Assembly: GCA_036504595.1 (NCBI GenBank) | Contig: DASXUX010000038.1 | Coordinates: 43,692 to 107,691, forward strand | Reading direction: 5' to 3' | Length of the DNA: 64,000 bases | Origin: DASXUX01 sp036504595 | Lineage (GTDB): Bacteria > Planctomycetota > SZUA-567 > H5-PLA8 | In this document: positions 42,565 through 52,109 of the stretch, one piece after another | Position numbering within the stretch: the stretch's first letter is position 1 | Layout: every line of letters starts with the position of its first letter | The notes under the pieces: model-generated | The model's database searches: none | What the model saw: the letters and a program-made list of their open reading frames with translations, nothing else | Told to the model about the DNA's origin: nothing | Made by a program: the position numbers and the translations under genes

Positions 42565-45237
42565 CTACTTGCTGAGACCGCCACTCTTGCCCAGTTCCAG
42601 CGCATATAGATGCTTCTGCGTGGCGACGTAGAGCACGCCATGAGCGACGGCGGGGGACGCCACAATGTCCGCGCGGCCCATGTTCTCCGAAAGCAAATGG
42701 GCCTCGCGGCCGTGGGCGAAGACCAACAGCCCGTGCAAGTGCGTGCCGACGTATACCTTGCCATCGGCCACGAGCGGCGAACTCCACACTGGGGCGGTCT
42801 TGTGCGTCCAAAAAACCTTCCCCGTGTCCGCGTCCAGACAGTAGACGGTGCCGCCGGCATCGCCGGTGTAAAGCAGGCCATCGGCAATGGCGACTGTAGA
42901 CGCGGTTGACTGCATGTCGTCGAGCGACCAGACGAGGCCCGTGCGTGTGATGTCACCGGTCTGCGTTGCATCGATGCACACCAGGCGCCCCGGCCCGGCT
43001 GACCGACCGCTATTGGCCAGGTCGTTCCCTAAGGACGTGTAGATGCGGTTTTTGTAAGAGACCGGTGTGGCGATCGTTTCGGCCCGCACCAGCCGATCCG
43101 GTTTGAAGCTCGTTGCGTAGCTGGCGGGGTCCAGGCAGTCGAATTTCCAGACCATTTTCAGCTCGCCAGGCTCGCCATTGGGCCCGGGAGAAAAGTCGGG
43201 ATCGAATGCATAGCACGCGCCGTCCCCAGCGCCGTAGAACAACAGTTCTTTTCCGTTCACAGTGCCCAGAGTCGGTGACGCGTGCGCGCCATGGAATGTG
43301 CGCTCAAAAATGCCGGCTTTGTCCGTCGCGAGCAACTTGCCGCTGTGTTTGTCCAAGACAATCAGAGCCGGAGAATCGTATGTCAACTTGTTGTACTTCT
43401 GTTTCCACTCCCGAATGATCGCGCCACAACCTTCGTCGCCATATTCCGTCAGAACGGAACCTGTCGCCACGTAGAGACGCTCGCCTTTGATCAGTACCGA
43501 GGCGTTAACGGCGTTGAACGGCCAACACTTCGCCTCGCGAAGCATGTCAAAACGCCAAAGAATATCCGCATCCTGCGCAGATAAGACCGCCGGCGCGCCT
43601 GGCGAGCACTCGACGATACGCGAACCGTCCGCGGCGATCTCAGACTTGATTCGCGCGCGACCTTTCGCGAAGTATTGGGCTTCGTCCACGAAGGGACCTT
43701 GGTTGCCACGGGCCATGCCGTTGGTGTTAAGGCACAAGACATCGCCCAAGTGCCCCAACAGATATAGGCAGTCGCCTTCCACCGTGGGCGTGGAACAAAT
43801 GCCGTACGTGTAGTGGTTGTAAAGCAGTTCGGGATAGGGCGACCACATTCTCCAAAGCAGATGACCGTCGGATTCCCGGAAACACCACAGGGCTCCGACG
43901 TCGCCTTTTGCTTGCCCGCCCACGAACACTTTGCCGCCGGATACCACGGGGCTTCCCATCGCCTGCTGCCCCAGAGCAACAACCCACCGCACATTACTGA
44001 GACCGGTGGCCTTCTCGTTTGTCAGACAGTCAAAACGGTCGGGAAGGCCCGTCTGCTCGCTCACCATGTTTCGGTCGGGCCTGCCGCACCACTGACTCCA
44101 TTCGGCAGATTCGGAAACTTTGGGGACTGCCGCAACGCTCCGCTGAGTCTCCGTCGGCGGCGCTTGTGCGATGGAAGAGTTCGCTTGAAAGCCGGCCACG
44201 GCGAGAACCCCTCCGCCCATTGCCACTACCGCGACTGTTAACGCCCATGGAAAGCAAGCCGCAACACCGATGAGTCCTTCGATGGCCAGCACAGAGAGGC
44301 CCGCGGTCAAGATTTCGCCATTCAGGCGTTTGGGAATGTCGGCGTATGCGTGTGAGGCAACTGAAAACGCCTGCCCGCCTACGGTCGGGCTCGCGAGACC
44401 CCACGCGAACAACAACAGCAGCGCCAGGAGAACCATTCGTCGGGCAAGTAGAACTCTCGATTTCCCTGCGCTGCCCAGAGTGCCAGGTGTGAGGAGTGAA
44501 AGCAGGCCGCCTAAGGCCATCAACGCGCTGGCCAGGAGATGGACCACGATGGAAGACCAACCCAACGCATCCCCACTCATTTGGGTCGCTTCGATGCCAC
44601 CGAACACGCCCATGGCCAGCACGGTGAGAGAAGAGGCGAGTTGCTGTGCACGTACTGCAACAGTTGTCTCGTGCCGAACTCTGATCCCCGTGGCGACAAG
44701 GAACCATGCTAATGCAACCACCGCCAGCGCCTGAACCCACCGGTGATCCGTATTAATCGGTATGAAAACGAGCCAGGGTGTGGGCTCGGCATGAGTGGCG
44801 ATAAGATAGAAAGCCAAGGCAACCGCGCTCGCGACAAGATACACCGCTGCCACGCGCAAGCCTCGCAGCAATAGGGCGGCCGCGAACGATAGAAGCCCTG
44901 TTGACCATGCACAGACGAGCATAGCGTCTGCAGCAAGCGGCCACCGCTTGAACAAGAGCCACGACCAGATCGGACGTCCGCCAGAGAAGCCCCATGGAAT
45001 GATGATGGTGAGGAGAAGCAGCGCCCCCCACACAAAGCCGGTCCAACGACTGGCGCACGGCTCGGCCGTCTTACTCTGCGCGTCCTGTCGAAGCACGGCC
45101 TGTGGAGCTTCGAAAGCGTTGGTTGTTGCGACATTGGCTGTGTCGTGCACTCTAGCTCCCAGGCCCTTGATGGCAGTCAGACTTCGCGAATAAGTGACGC
45201 CCATACACCCCAAACGCTTCAAATACCCTTTTAGCAT
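42565..45237 (-). CDS. Membrane protein with a PQQ-like beta-propeller domain
   Basis: The 890-residue protein has seven or eight transmembrane helices in residues 70-360 (WGALLLLTIIIPWGFSGGRP, MLVCAWSTGLLSFAAALLLR). Residues about 385-890 form a PQQ-enzyme-like propeller with several GxVYCLDADTGKVFW-type blades (ICSTPTVEGDCLYLLGHLGD, LLYTGDAGGTVYCLDADTGK, IVASPAVAHGVLYVATQKHL). The residues that bind the PQQ cofactor in true dehydrogenases cannot be verified, so a non-enzymatic propeller is likely. Its start codon lies inside an inverted repeat, suggesting control at the promoter. It is transcribed from the same side as the esterase upstream, 333 bases away. Confidence 0.75.
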   Translation of the reverse strand: MLKGYLKRLGCMGVTYSRSLTAIKGLGARVHDTANVATTNAFEAPQAVLRQDAQSKTAEPCASRWTGFVWGALLLLTIIIPWGFSGGRPIWSWLLFKRWPLAADAMLVCAWSTGLLSFAAALLLRGLRVAAVYLVASAVALAFYLIATHAEPTPWLVFIPINTDHRWVQALAVVALAWFLVATGIRVRHETTVAVRAQQLASSLTVLAMGVFGGIEATQMSGDALGWSSIVVHLLASALMALGGLLSLLTPGTLGSAGKSRVLLARRMVLLALLLLFAWGLASPTVGGQAFSVASHAYADIPKRLNGEILTAGLSVLAIEGLIGVAACFPWALTVAVVAMGGGVLAVAGFQANSSIAQAPPTETQRSVAAVPKVSESAEWSQWCGRPDRNMVSEQTGLPDRFDCLTNEKATGLSNVRWVVALGQQAMGSPVVSGGKVFVGGQAKGDVGALWCFRESDGHLLWRMWSPYPELLYNHYTYGICSTPTVEGDCLYLLGHLGDVLCLNTNGMARGNQGPFVDEAQYFAKGRARIKSEIAADGSRIVECSPGAPAVLSAQDADILWRFDMLREAKCWPFNAVNASVLIKGERLYVATGSVLTEYGDEGCGAIIREWKQKYNKLTYDSPALIVLDKHSGKLLATDKAGIFERTFHGAHASPTLGTVNGKELLFYGAGDGACYAFDPDFSPGPNGEPGELKMVWKFDCLDPASYATSFKPDRLVRAETIATPVSYKNRIYTSLGNDLANSGRSAGPGRLVCIDATQTGDITRTGLVWSLDDMQSTASTVAIADGLLYTGDAGGTVYCLDADTGKVFWTHKTAPVWSSPLVADGKVYVGTHLHGLLVFAHGREAHLLSENMGRADIVASPAVAHGVLYVATQKHLYALELGKSGGLSK

Positions 45238-45292
45238 TAGAGCATGGCATTTTCCTCTAATAATGAACGTTCTTACCGTTAGAGGCCTCTAA
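45237..45292. promoter_or_regulatory. Palindromic operator candidates upstream of the propeller gene
   Basis: TTAGAGGCCTCTAA (45279-45292) is a perfect 14-bp palindrome. TTAGAG (45237-45242) and CTCTAA (45255-45260) form a second, spaced inverted repeat that includes the start codon. Both use the same half-site, so they could be two sites for one repressor. Confidence 0.5.
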
Positions 45293-45570
45293 TGTTCGTC
45301 CAACACGACGGTGAGAGGTCACTCCTGTACTTGAGACTGTTTCGGAGATCATTTCGGCTGGCGGGCAGACGGAATTCGCTTACGCCGACGTGTCCAATTC
45401 TGCAGAACTACAGAACGCAGTGAACGCGGCCGTTCAGAAGCGGGGACACAGCCGCACTGACACCGATCAAGACGCAGAAGACCGGCAGCCACCACCGATA
45501 CCGTGGGTCTTCATTCCAAACCGCATCGGATCTCAGCCTCTCTCACCAATCTTCTGGATGCGAACGCTCG
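45293..45570. other. Non-coding remainder of the esterase to propeller gap
   Basis: No gene or clear repeat was recognised. A promoter for the propeller gene is expected at the 45300 side, but boxes could not be assigned. Confidence 0.4.
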
Positions 45571-47580
45571 CTACTTCCCATCCCGCTCCCGCTTCTCCTG
45601 GTCCGTCGACTCCTTGATCGACTTCTGGATCTGCCCGTCGAGCTGTTCCTGCGTCAGTGCGCCGTTGCCGGACTGGGCGGTTTTTCCGAGCTGTTGCCCG
45701 CCGACCCAGCGGAGGTTCCGGAACTGCCGCGGCTCGTTCCACGCCTGCCCGCCCAGCTTGATCTTCTCGCCGTCTTTGAGCACTTCTGCCGAACCGCGCA
45801 GAGACAACTCGGTCACGTAACACCAGTTCGCGAGCGGCGCCTTCGTCCCGTCATTCACCGGCCGGAAGTCCTGCAGGTTGAAATTCAATGTCTGCCAATC
45901 AGGCGAAGCCTTGACCGGAAGCGCAGCCGCATATTCGCCACCGGGCTTGTTTGGATAGGCGCCCCAGTCGTTCTGCCGGACGCGGACCACCAGCGTACAG
46001 TCCTTCGAAGCTTTGACATCGATTGCCAACTGCGCGCCGTCAGGTCCGCGCCACTTGGGATCCTTGATCTTCCGCGTCGCCGCATCCCAGACGTGCGGGT
46101 TCCCCCACTCGAGGCGAGTCCAGTCGTGCCACTCCCGCGAAAAGTCGTCGATCATCGCCTCGCCTCGGTCCGTCGCTTTGACGCCGGCCTTCTTGAGGTC
46201 GGCCTGGAGTTGTGCGATCATTTTCGAACTGATCGCGAACTCTTTGATGTGATCAAAGCCGAGCCACTGGTGGCGCTTGAATGTCTGCTTGAGCGGGTAA
46301 TAGACGCTGGCTATCACGTACAGCGGTTGGTCCGCGCTCATGATCGGGCAGCGCGCGATCCAGGCGTCGCCTTCGCGCTTCGCCTGCGCGTCTCGCCAGA
46401 AGCGCGTCAGCACGTGCGGGTCAACCGAGTAGTAGATATCAGCGCGGGTGACTTCGCCCACTCGCTCTGGCTTGAGCGTCGCCATGGGCACGCCGTCCGG
46501 CGTGTCCAGCTTCACTTCAAGCTCCGGCGTCGCGGGCAGCGGCGCGCCGCCTTTCAGGTACTGCTCGAACAAAAGGTACTGGCTGACGTTGAACTCGGCG
46601 CAGTGCCGGTGGTTGAAGTGCGGCGAGATTGCATAGTGGACATCCTTGCTGCCGATCTGCGTCCAATTCTCGGTCATATTGTCGAGCGGCCCGGCGAAGT
46701 CATTCGTCGGCGAGAGATAGACGATCGGGCAACGGATGCGCGGGATGTAAGCGCAGTCGTCAATCGTCTTGAGGTGGAGCGCGGATTCGTCGCTTCGCAT
46801 ACCCGAGCCCGGCATGCCGGAAATCTTTCCCGGGGCCGAGCCACAGCCGCCGCACGACGGAACGGCCGCCTTGACGCGCAGATCGATGCCGGCCAGATCC
46901 GTCGTCAGCTTGCCGCCCATCGAGTGACCCGTCACGCCCATCCGCTGCGCATCGACTTCGGGTTGCTGTTCGAGAAACGTCAACCCGCGCCGCGCCGCCA
47001 GCACGAGGAGGAACCAGTTGTTGTTGCGTGGCGATTCGACGGCGTCGAGCGTCTTGGCATCGGGTTTCATCGTGCCATAGTGGTCGTTGTGCTTCTGCGT
47101 AGCATCAAGCGCGCCCCAGTCGGTGTTTGGCTCGCCTTCCTTCATGCCTTCCATTGGGTTGCCGCCCCAGTTGATGGACAGCCCCACGTAACCGTTCAGC
47201 GCCTGAAAGATGACGACGGTCAAGGATGCCTTCTGTCCGCCGCCGTGCAGGTCCAACACCGCCGGGAGTTTCTCCTTTATGTCTGTCGGGAAGGCATAGA
47301 ACGCGGCGATGCGCGAGACTTTTCCTTTGAACGTGCCGATCGTGAAAACCACATACCGGCACGTGACCGAACCCTCCTTCCACTCGCGCACGACGGTGGT
47401 CTCTAGCGGATCCTTGCGCGGATCGTAGTTGCCCCAGAGTTCGTCGAGATTCTGAGGCACCTTGCCGTCTACCAGCGGCGGCAGGGAGTCTTCGGCAGCC
47501 ACAATTCCGTTGGCACGAAAGAAGAACAAGAGTGCAATGAGCAGGGGCCCGTGGACTGTTCGACATCGAATCGTGTTCAT
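45571..47580 (-). CDS. Secreted alpha/beta-hydrolase (esterase, acetyl-xylan-esterase-like)
   Basis: The ATG at 47580 follows GGAGAG closely (5-base spacing) and starts a signal peptide (PLLIALLFFFRANGIVA). The alpha/beta-hydrolase core covers residues about 40-370: the nucleophile is the Ser of GVTGHSMGGKL, the oxyanion region is LDLHGGGQK, and the likely Asp and His are in SPTNDFAGPLDN and HFNHRHCAEFN. The last 180 residues form a carbohydrate-binding-like beta domain (WRGPDGAQLAIDVKASKDCT). It probably removes ester groups from polysaccharides. The C-terminal KESTDQEKRERDGK tail also occurs in the gene remnant at 36977. It lies downstream of the glycosidase-like gene on the same strand, with a 33-base gap. 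Confidence 0.8.
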   Translation of the reverse strand: MNTIRCRTVHGPLLIALLFFFRANGIVAAEDSLPPLVDGKVPQNLDELWGNYDPRKDPLETTVVREWKEGSVTCRYVVFTIGTFKGKVSRIAAFYAFPTDIKEKLPAVLDLHGGGQKASLTVVIFQALNGYVGLSINWGGNPMEGMKEGEPNTDWGALDATQKHNDHYGTMKPDAKTLDAVESPRNNNWFLLVLAARRGLTFLEQQPEVDAQRMGVTGHSMGGKLTTDLAGIDLRVKAAVPSCGGCGSAPGKISGMPGSGMRSDESALHLKTIDDCAYIPRIRCPIVYLSPTNDFAGPLDNMTENWTQIGSKDVHYAISPHFNHRHCAEFNVSQYLLFEQYLKGGAPLPATPELEVKLDTPDGVPMATLKPERVGEVTRADIYYSVDPHVLTRFWRDAQAKREGDAWIARCPIMSADQPLYVIASVYYPLKQTFKRHQWLGFDHIKEFAISSKMIAQLQADLKKAGVKATDRGEAMIDDFSREWHDWTRLEWGNPHVWDAATRKIKDPKWRGPDGAQLAIDVKASKDCTLVVRVRQNDWGAYPNKPGGEYAAALPVKASPDWQTLNFNLQDFRPVNDGTKAPLANWCYVTELSLRGSAEVLKDGEKIKLGGQAWNEPRQFRNLRWVGGQQLGKTAQSGNGALTQEQLDGQIQKSIKESTDQEKRERDGK

Positions 47581-47613
47581 GTCACTCTCCATAAGCGCTG
47601 TGGCTAAAGATGG

Positions 47614-50556
47614 TCACTTAGCGGGCACTGGCATCGGCTCGCCTTCCGTCATGAACTGAACCTCCAGCCACGGCCGCGCATCCGATCCCGGCGCGCTGAT
47701 GGAAACCGGTGCCCAGCCGGCCGGCATCGCGAAGTGATTCCTCTCGACAGGTAGCTCGGCCAGTTTCTTCCAATTCTCGTCGAAGACCGTCGCCGTCTCA
47801 CCGCCGTCGTATTGGAGAATCTGACCGCTCTCGACCGAGCCCTTCACGGTCAGCAGACCTGCGCCTGTGCGAATAACCGGGTTCTGCAGCGCGACGGGAA
47901 TCTCTCCGAGCGTCTTCAGGTCTTCGACCAGCACCGACGCCTTCTTGCCGGCGGGCACGCAGCCGAAGCCCAGGCGGCACCACGACACGCGCGAGTAGTC
48001 GCCGCGCTTGGTGTCCATCCGCCAGCCCCAGGCGCCGGACGCCCAGGCCACCTCGCCGTTGGGAATCTCGATGTCTCGCGAACCTGTGAAATCGATCGGC
48101 AGCACGTAGTCGCGCCCGGGAACCTGGAAGAGAAGGATCGCACCGCTGCCGTCGCCGGTGACGCGCATCCCGATCCCGCGCGAAGCGCTCATGTCCACGC
48201 CGCAATTCCACTCGGGCAGCAGCTTCATCTCCCAGGCGTCTTTGGTTCCCGGGTTCTGCGCCTGCAGGCGCAGGCCGGCACCTTCCTCGGTCACCGTCGT
48301 CTTCGGCGTTGCGTCTGCGGGGATGCGAATTTGGCTGGCGCTCGGATGAAGAATGATATTCGGCGCCAGCTTCGAGCGGTCGATCGTGCCGCCTTCATTT
48401 CCCGCGGTGAAGAGGTCCTCGCGGTGCACGACGGCCGCCGGTTTTCCGCGGGTGTCTTTGACCGCGACCGAGCGGCCCTTCGGATCGAACTCCCAGAGCA
48501 CCCGCACGATAAACTTCACCGGCTGCGCCGCGAAGGGGTTCTCGAGCGTGAGTTCCTCGCCCGGCTTCACGTACTGCCGCGGCGAGACGGCTCCGTGCTC
48601 CTGGCCTTGCTGCCAGAGAATATCGCCGCTCTTTCGCGTCATGACACAGATCGGAACGATCGCGTAGCCGTCGGCGGTCTTCCGCACGGTCTGGACGAAG
48701 CGTGAGACGACGTGGTGGCTGCTCTCCGGCATGCGCCGGGTGGGCCGGGTAAAGGACGCGTCGATCTTTGCGCGTTGTTCGTCAGTAAGGAGGCGGCTGA
48801 CTGCCTTCCAATTCAGCAGCGTCTCGATCACCGGTGCGGAAAGACCGTGCGCTCTCAGCGAGCGATCAGAGACGGCGAACATCGGTTCGGGTTTGCACAG
48901 GCCCAGCGCCCCGCCCAGGTTCCCCTGGCTGAGAACGAAGTTCGCATCCAGCAGCGTACTGGCAACGCGCGATGGCGAAGCCAGTTCCACGGGCGCGCTC
49001 CAATTGCCGTGCGTGAAGGGGCAACGGCCGCGAAGGATCCGTTCCGTGCTCTTGAAGCGGTACTCGTAGTTGCAGCGCGGTGCACTGCCGCTGCTGTCGT
49101 GCGCCGTTACGGGATGGTCGATGTTCTCGTAGACCTTCGTTGCGAATTTGAGATAGCCCCACTTCCCGCTGTAGCAGTGAATTTCGGCGCCGTCGTACTC
49201 CGTGTGAGCAATGCCGCAGGTGTTGATCAGTCGAGCGTAGTTGGCGGCAATCTCGCCGAGCAGGGTCGAGTCGTTGTCGGGCACGTAGTTCTGGCCGTAC
49301 GGAACAAGGAGTCCCGCCGCCTCTGCGCCGGCCGCGTGCACCGTTGCCTGCGTGGGAGGCCGTCCGCGCTGACAATTCCTCAGCAGCCAGGTGCCGTTCT
49401 GCGCAACTTCAAAAGCGCCCACCTGGACAATCTCGTCCTCGATCCGCACGTGTTTGTGCTCGAAGAAGTGCGGTAGTACGGGCGGATAATTGGCCCCTGC
49501 AGGCGGCTGGACGACCAGTTCCTTATCGGTGGGCGTCGCGGGCTTCGCGAGCGTTCCCTGGACCCAACTGGCCAGGCGCCGGTCGGGTTTCGAGCCGACG
49601 TAGGTCTGGTCGTTCGTGCCGAGTCCGCCGCTGACGTAGTGAAGGTTCAGGCGCATACCTTTAGCTCGCAGGAAATCGGAGAAATCCTTCAGGTCTTCCT
49701 CGCCTCGGGGGAAGACCTTGCGATTCACGTGCACATTGCCGTTGTTGCGTGGCCAAAAATTGTCTGTGCGCCACGTCTGCGTGAACAGGTAGATTTCCTG
49801 GATCTGCGCCTTTTCGGCCCAGGGGATCGAGGCGCGGAGGTCTTCGAGGCTGTCAGCCTCCAGGATCATCTGGCTGCGATCGGCAAAGATGCGTTGCCAG
49901 TCGGCGAGCCAGGCACGCGCGCGCTCAAGCGTCCAGTCGCCGGCGACCTTCGGATGCGCCAGTTTCTCCTCCACCCAGATGCGCAGCAGCGTCTCGTCTT
50001 CGTTGGTGTCGTCCTTGGCAACGAAGAGCGCAAAACCGCCCAACGGATTGGCCGGCGTGCGATGCCAGATTGTGTCCCAGTGGACGCGCACACCGTAGGA
50101 CTCATTCTGCACGTGAGTCATGTAGTCCAGTTCGGTGACGCGCACGCATGCCTTGGCGTTCATCTCGAAGTGCAACGCCGTTTCGGGCGTCGTCGGCAGG
50201 CCCTTCACGCTCTCGATGCGAAAGGCGAGGTGTCGCGGCGCGGCGCCTATGGCGAAGATGACTTCGCGATCTCCGTCGGGTGAACGAACGGCCAGCCGGT
50301 TGTTCGCTTCGAGTGTCACCTTGTTTAGCGGAGTTCGTTTCGTGCCGGGGCCGGTGAGATAGAAACCGGGACCGGGGTTGCGCGTATCCAGAACAGCTTC
50401 GTTGGCGGGCGTTGTGCTCAATGCGGCGGGGCGACCATCGTCTGCAAATGCGAACTTGAATGTCCCCGTCTTCAATTCGGCTGCACCTCCAAGAAGTGGC
50501 GAAGCGGTCAGCACCAGGCAAACCCAGAGCGGGACGCAAGTGTCATTGGTGCGCAT
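47614..50556 (-). CDS. Large secreted protein, putative glycoside-hydrolase-like TIM barrel
   Basis: The ATG at 50556 has GGAGGGG about 8 bases upstream and a signal peptide (VPLWVCLVLTASPLLGGAAE). The 980-residue protein starts with a beta-rich domain (residues about 30-200), then a probable barrel with IQEIYLFTQTWRTDNFWPRN, KGMRLNLHYVSGGLGTNDQT and CGIAHTEYDGAEIHCYSGKW. The latter has acidic residues at a strand end that could be catalytic, but the glycosidase family cannot be named. A C-terminal beta domain ends in WLEVQFMTEGEPM. One base separates its ATG from the LacI stop codon, so it is translationally coupled to that regulator. Likely function: degradation of an unknown glycan. Confidence 0.65.
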   Translation of the reverse strand: MRTNDTCVPLWVCLVLTASPLLGGAAELKTGTFKFAFADDGRPAALSTTPANEAVLDTRNPGPGFYLTGPGTKRTPLNKVTLEANNRLAVRSPDGDREVIFAIGAAPRHLAFRIESVKGLPTTPETALHFEMNAKACVRVTELDYMTHVQNESYGVRVHWDTIWHRTPANPLGGFALFVAKDDTNEDETLLRIWVEEKLAHPKVAGDWTLERARAWLADWQRIFADRSQMILEADSLEDLRASIPWAEKAQIQEIYLFTQTWRTDNFWPRNNGNVHVNRKVFPRGEEDLKDFSDFLRAKGMRLNLHYVSGGLGTNDQTYVGSKPDRRLASWVQGTLAKPATPTDKELVVQPPAGANYPPVLPHFFEHKHVRIEDEIVQVGAFEVAQNGTWLLRNCQRGRPPTQATVHAAGAEAAGLLVPYGQNYVPDNDSTLLGEIAANYARLINTCGIAHTEYDGAEIHCYSGKWGYLKFATKVYENIDHPVTAHDSSGSAPRCNYEYRFKSTERILRGRCPFTHGNWSAPVELASPSRVASTLLDANFVLSQGNLGGALGLCKPEPMFAVSDRSLRAHGLSAPVIETLLNWKAVSRLLTDEQRAKIDASFTRPTRRMPESSHHVVSRFVQTVRKTADGYAIVPICVMTRKSGDILWQQGQEHGAVSPRQYVKPGEELTLENPFAAQPVKFIVRVLWEFDPKGRSVAVKDTRGKPAAVVHREDLFTAGNEGGTIDRSKLAPNIILHPSASQIRIPADATPKTTVTEEGAGLRLQAQNPGTKDAWEMKLLPEWNCGVDMSASRGIGMRVTGDGSGAILLFQVPGRDYVLPIDFTGSRDIEIPNGEVAWASGAWGWRMDTKRGDYSRVSWCRLGFGCVPAGKKASVLVEDLKTLGEIPVALQNPVIRTGAGLLTVKGSVESGQILQYDGGETATVFDENWKKLAELPVERNHFAMPAGWAPVSISAPGSDARPWLEVQFMTEGEPMPVPAK

Positions 50557-50557
50557 C

Positions 50558-51655
50558 TCAAGTTCCCCTCCGTGTTCTCCGAGCGCTTCGTGGTGTATCG
50601 TTGGGCTGGTCCGACGCCTTTGCTGTCGATCCGCGCACAATCAATTCAGGCGTGAGCCGAAGCTGCACGGGCTCTTTGCCCGTGAGTTGCCCCGAACATC
50701 GCTCGATGATGATCCGCGCGGCCTCACGGCCGATGCCGTAAGGATCCTGTCGCACTGTCGTCAACGGCGGTGTTAAGCAACTTGCCAGACTCAAGTCGGC
50801 AAAGCCAACGACAGACAGATCGTCCGGAATTCGCAAGCCCAACCGAGCAGCCGCATGGTACACACCGAGAGCGTAGTGATCAGCCGCCAGGAATACGGCG
50901 GTCGGGCGTTGCGATGCACGCAGAAGCCTCTCCGCCACTCTTAACGCATCCTCAGGATCACCAATCTCCACCGTAACACAGTATCCTTTGGCTTTGGTGA
51001 TCGCCCCCTCAAATCCGCTTCGCCGATCAGCGTATGTGCCGTATTTCCGTTTGCCAGCCAGGTGCGCCACGCAACGATGGCCCAGTGCCAGTAGATGCTC
51101 GGCCGCCATCCGAGCGCCGGCTTGATCGTCGGTGCCGACAAAGTCTGCCCGGGTGCGCGGCAAATGACGGTCAACGGTGACCAGCGGCACGCCCCTTTGC
51201 CAAACCTCGCGGAAATACAGGTCTGGCACAGAGTCGTCTTGCGGAAAAAGGATTACGCCTTCGACACGTCTATCCAGGACTCGATGGATCATTTCCAGTT
51301 CTGCATCCGCTGTTCCTTTCGCGGCATCGACCCACTTCCAGTGTAGCAGTGGCAGATATTGGTGGCACACCAGTTCGTCATGGGCGCCGCGAACCATTCC
51401 CGCCCCAAAATCGCCACTAGGGCTGATCAAGAGTGCAATATTCCCCGATCTTCCGGTCTTCACGCCCTGGACGAGCAGGTTCGGCCGATAGCCGAGTTTC
51501 TCAGCCACGCCAAGAATTTGTTTTCGCGTTTCCACTGCGACATCTGGCCGGTCGCGCAATGCGCGGGAAACGGTCATTTGCGAGTGGCCGGTGGCCTCGG
51601 CAATGCGCCGGAGGTTGACGTGGAAGACGTTCCCGAATTGCGGTCCACGAGACAT
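50558..51655 (-). CDS. LacI-family transcriptional regulator
   Basis: The ATG at 51655 has GGAG about 8 bases upstream. The 365-residue protein has the LacI helix-turn-helix plus hinge in residues 15-60 (LRRIAEATGHSQMTVSRALR, RDRPDVAVETRKQILGVAEK, LGYRPN) and the periplasmic-binding-protein-like effector domain (GVILFPQDDSVPDLYFREVW, PTAVFLAADHYALGVYHAAA, DLSVVGFADLSLASCLTPPL). It is cotranscribed with the glycosidase-like gene (stop and ATG one base apart), and probably with the esterase after it. A sugar from that pathway is the likely ligand. Confidence 0.95.
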   Translation of the reverse strand: MSRGPQFGNVFHVNLRRIAEATGHSQMTVSRALRDRPDVAVETRKQILGVAEKLGYRPNLLVQGVKTGRSGNIALLISPSGDFGAGMVRGAHDELVCHQYLPLLHWKWVDAAKGTADAELEMIHRVLDRRVEGVILFPQDDSVPDLYFREVWQRGVPLVTVDRHLPRTRADFVGTDDQAGARMAAEHLLALGHRCVAHLAGKRKYGTYADRRSGFEGAITKAKGYCVTVEIGDPEDALRVAERLLRASQRPTAVFLAADHYALGVYHAAARLGLRIPDDLSVVGFADLSLASCLTPPLTTVRQDPYGIGREAARIIIERCSGQLTGKEPVQLRLTPELIVRGSTAKASDQPNDTPRSARRTRRGT

Positions 51656-51665
51656 GTGCGACTCC

Positions 51666-51689
51666 GTTAGCCTTACCGTTATGCTTAAC
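51666..51689. promoter_or_regulatory. Possible LacI autoregulatory site
   Basis: GTTAGCCTTACCGTTATGCT (to AAC, 51689) is an imperfect inverted repeat just upstream of the LacI gene. The word CTTACCGTTA recurs at 45272-45281 upstream of the propeller gene, and TATGCTTAACGG occurs at 4014-4025 before the GH20-like gene. The similarity is modest. Confidence 0.3.
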
Positions 51690-51919
51690 ATACCCCACAA
51701 GAGCGCCAGGGTAACACGCTTTTCTTCCGGGAATCTTCTGGTCGGAGTGGACGACTAGTTTGCGCCCCAGCCTGAAGTTTCGCAAAAAGCGCGCTGGACG
51801 CACAGCGAAGGCCTTGGCAGGCGTTCGTTCACGAGGAGTGCTGATGGGGGTTACGCCGGACGCAGCAGCCGGTAACTGGACCGCGCATAGAACGGTCGGT
51901 CGTACCAGGATCCACCTCT

Positions 51920-52109
51920 TACAACGCGGCGGCTTTGCCGTCCAGCATGCGCGAGAGCCGCGCCCAGCCCTCGCGCTCGCTGGGCCGAAGCTCGCCAGAT
52001 ACGCGACGGTGCGGTGCCGCGGACCGCGCGCGGTGCGAATCGTTTCCACCAATTCCAAGTACAGTTTTCGCCGGCCTCTGATGGAGCGCGTCAAACGTTT
52101 TATAAACAT
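51920..52109 (-). pseudogene. IS1634-like transposase remnant (N-terminus, frameshifted)
   Basis: The ATG at 52109 starts MFIKRLTRSIRGRRKLYLEL followed by VETIRTARGPRHRTVAYL, the typical beginning of IS1634-group transposases. Near 52003 the frame breaks: the natural continuation (GELRPSEREGWARLSRMLDG, KAAAL) is in the next frame, consistent with loss of one base at CTGGC. The frame then ends. Nothing of the catalytic core remains. Everything from here to about 51700 has no other coding sense. Confidence 0.65.
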
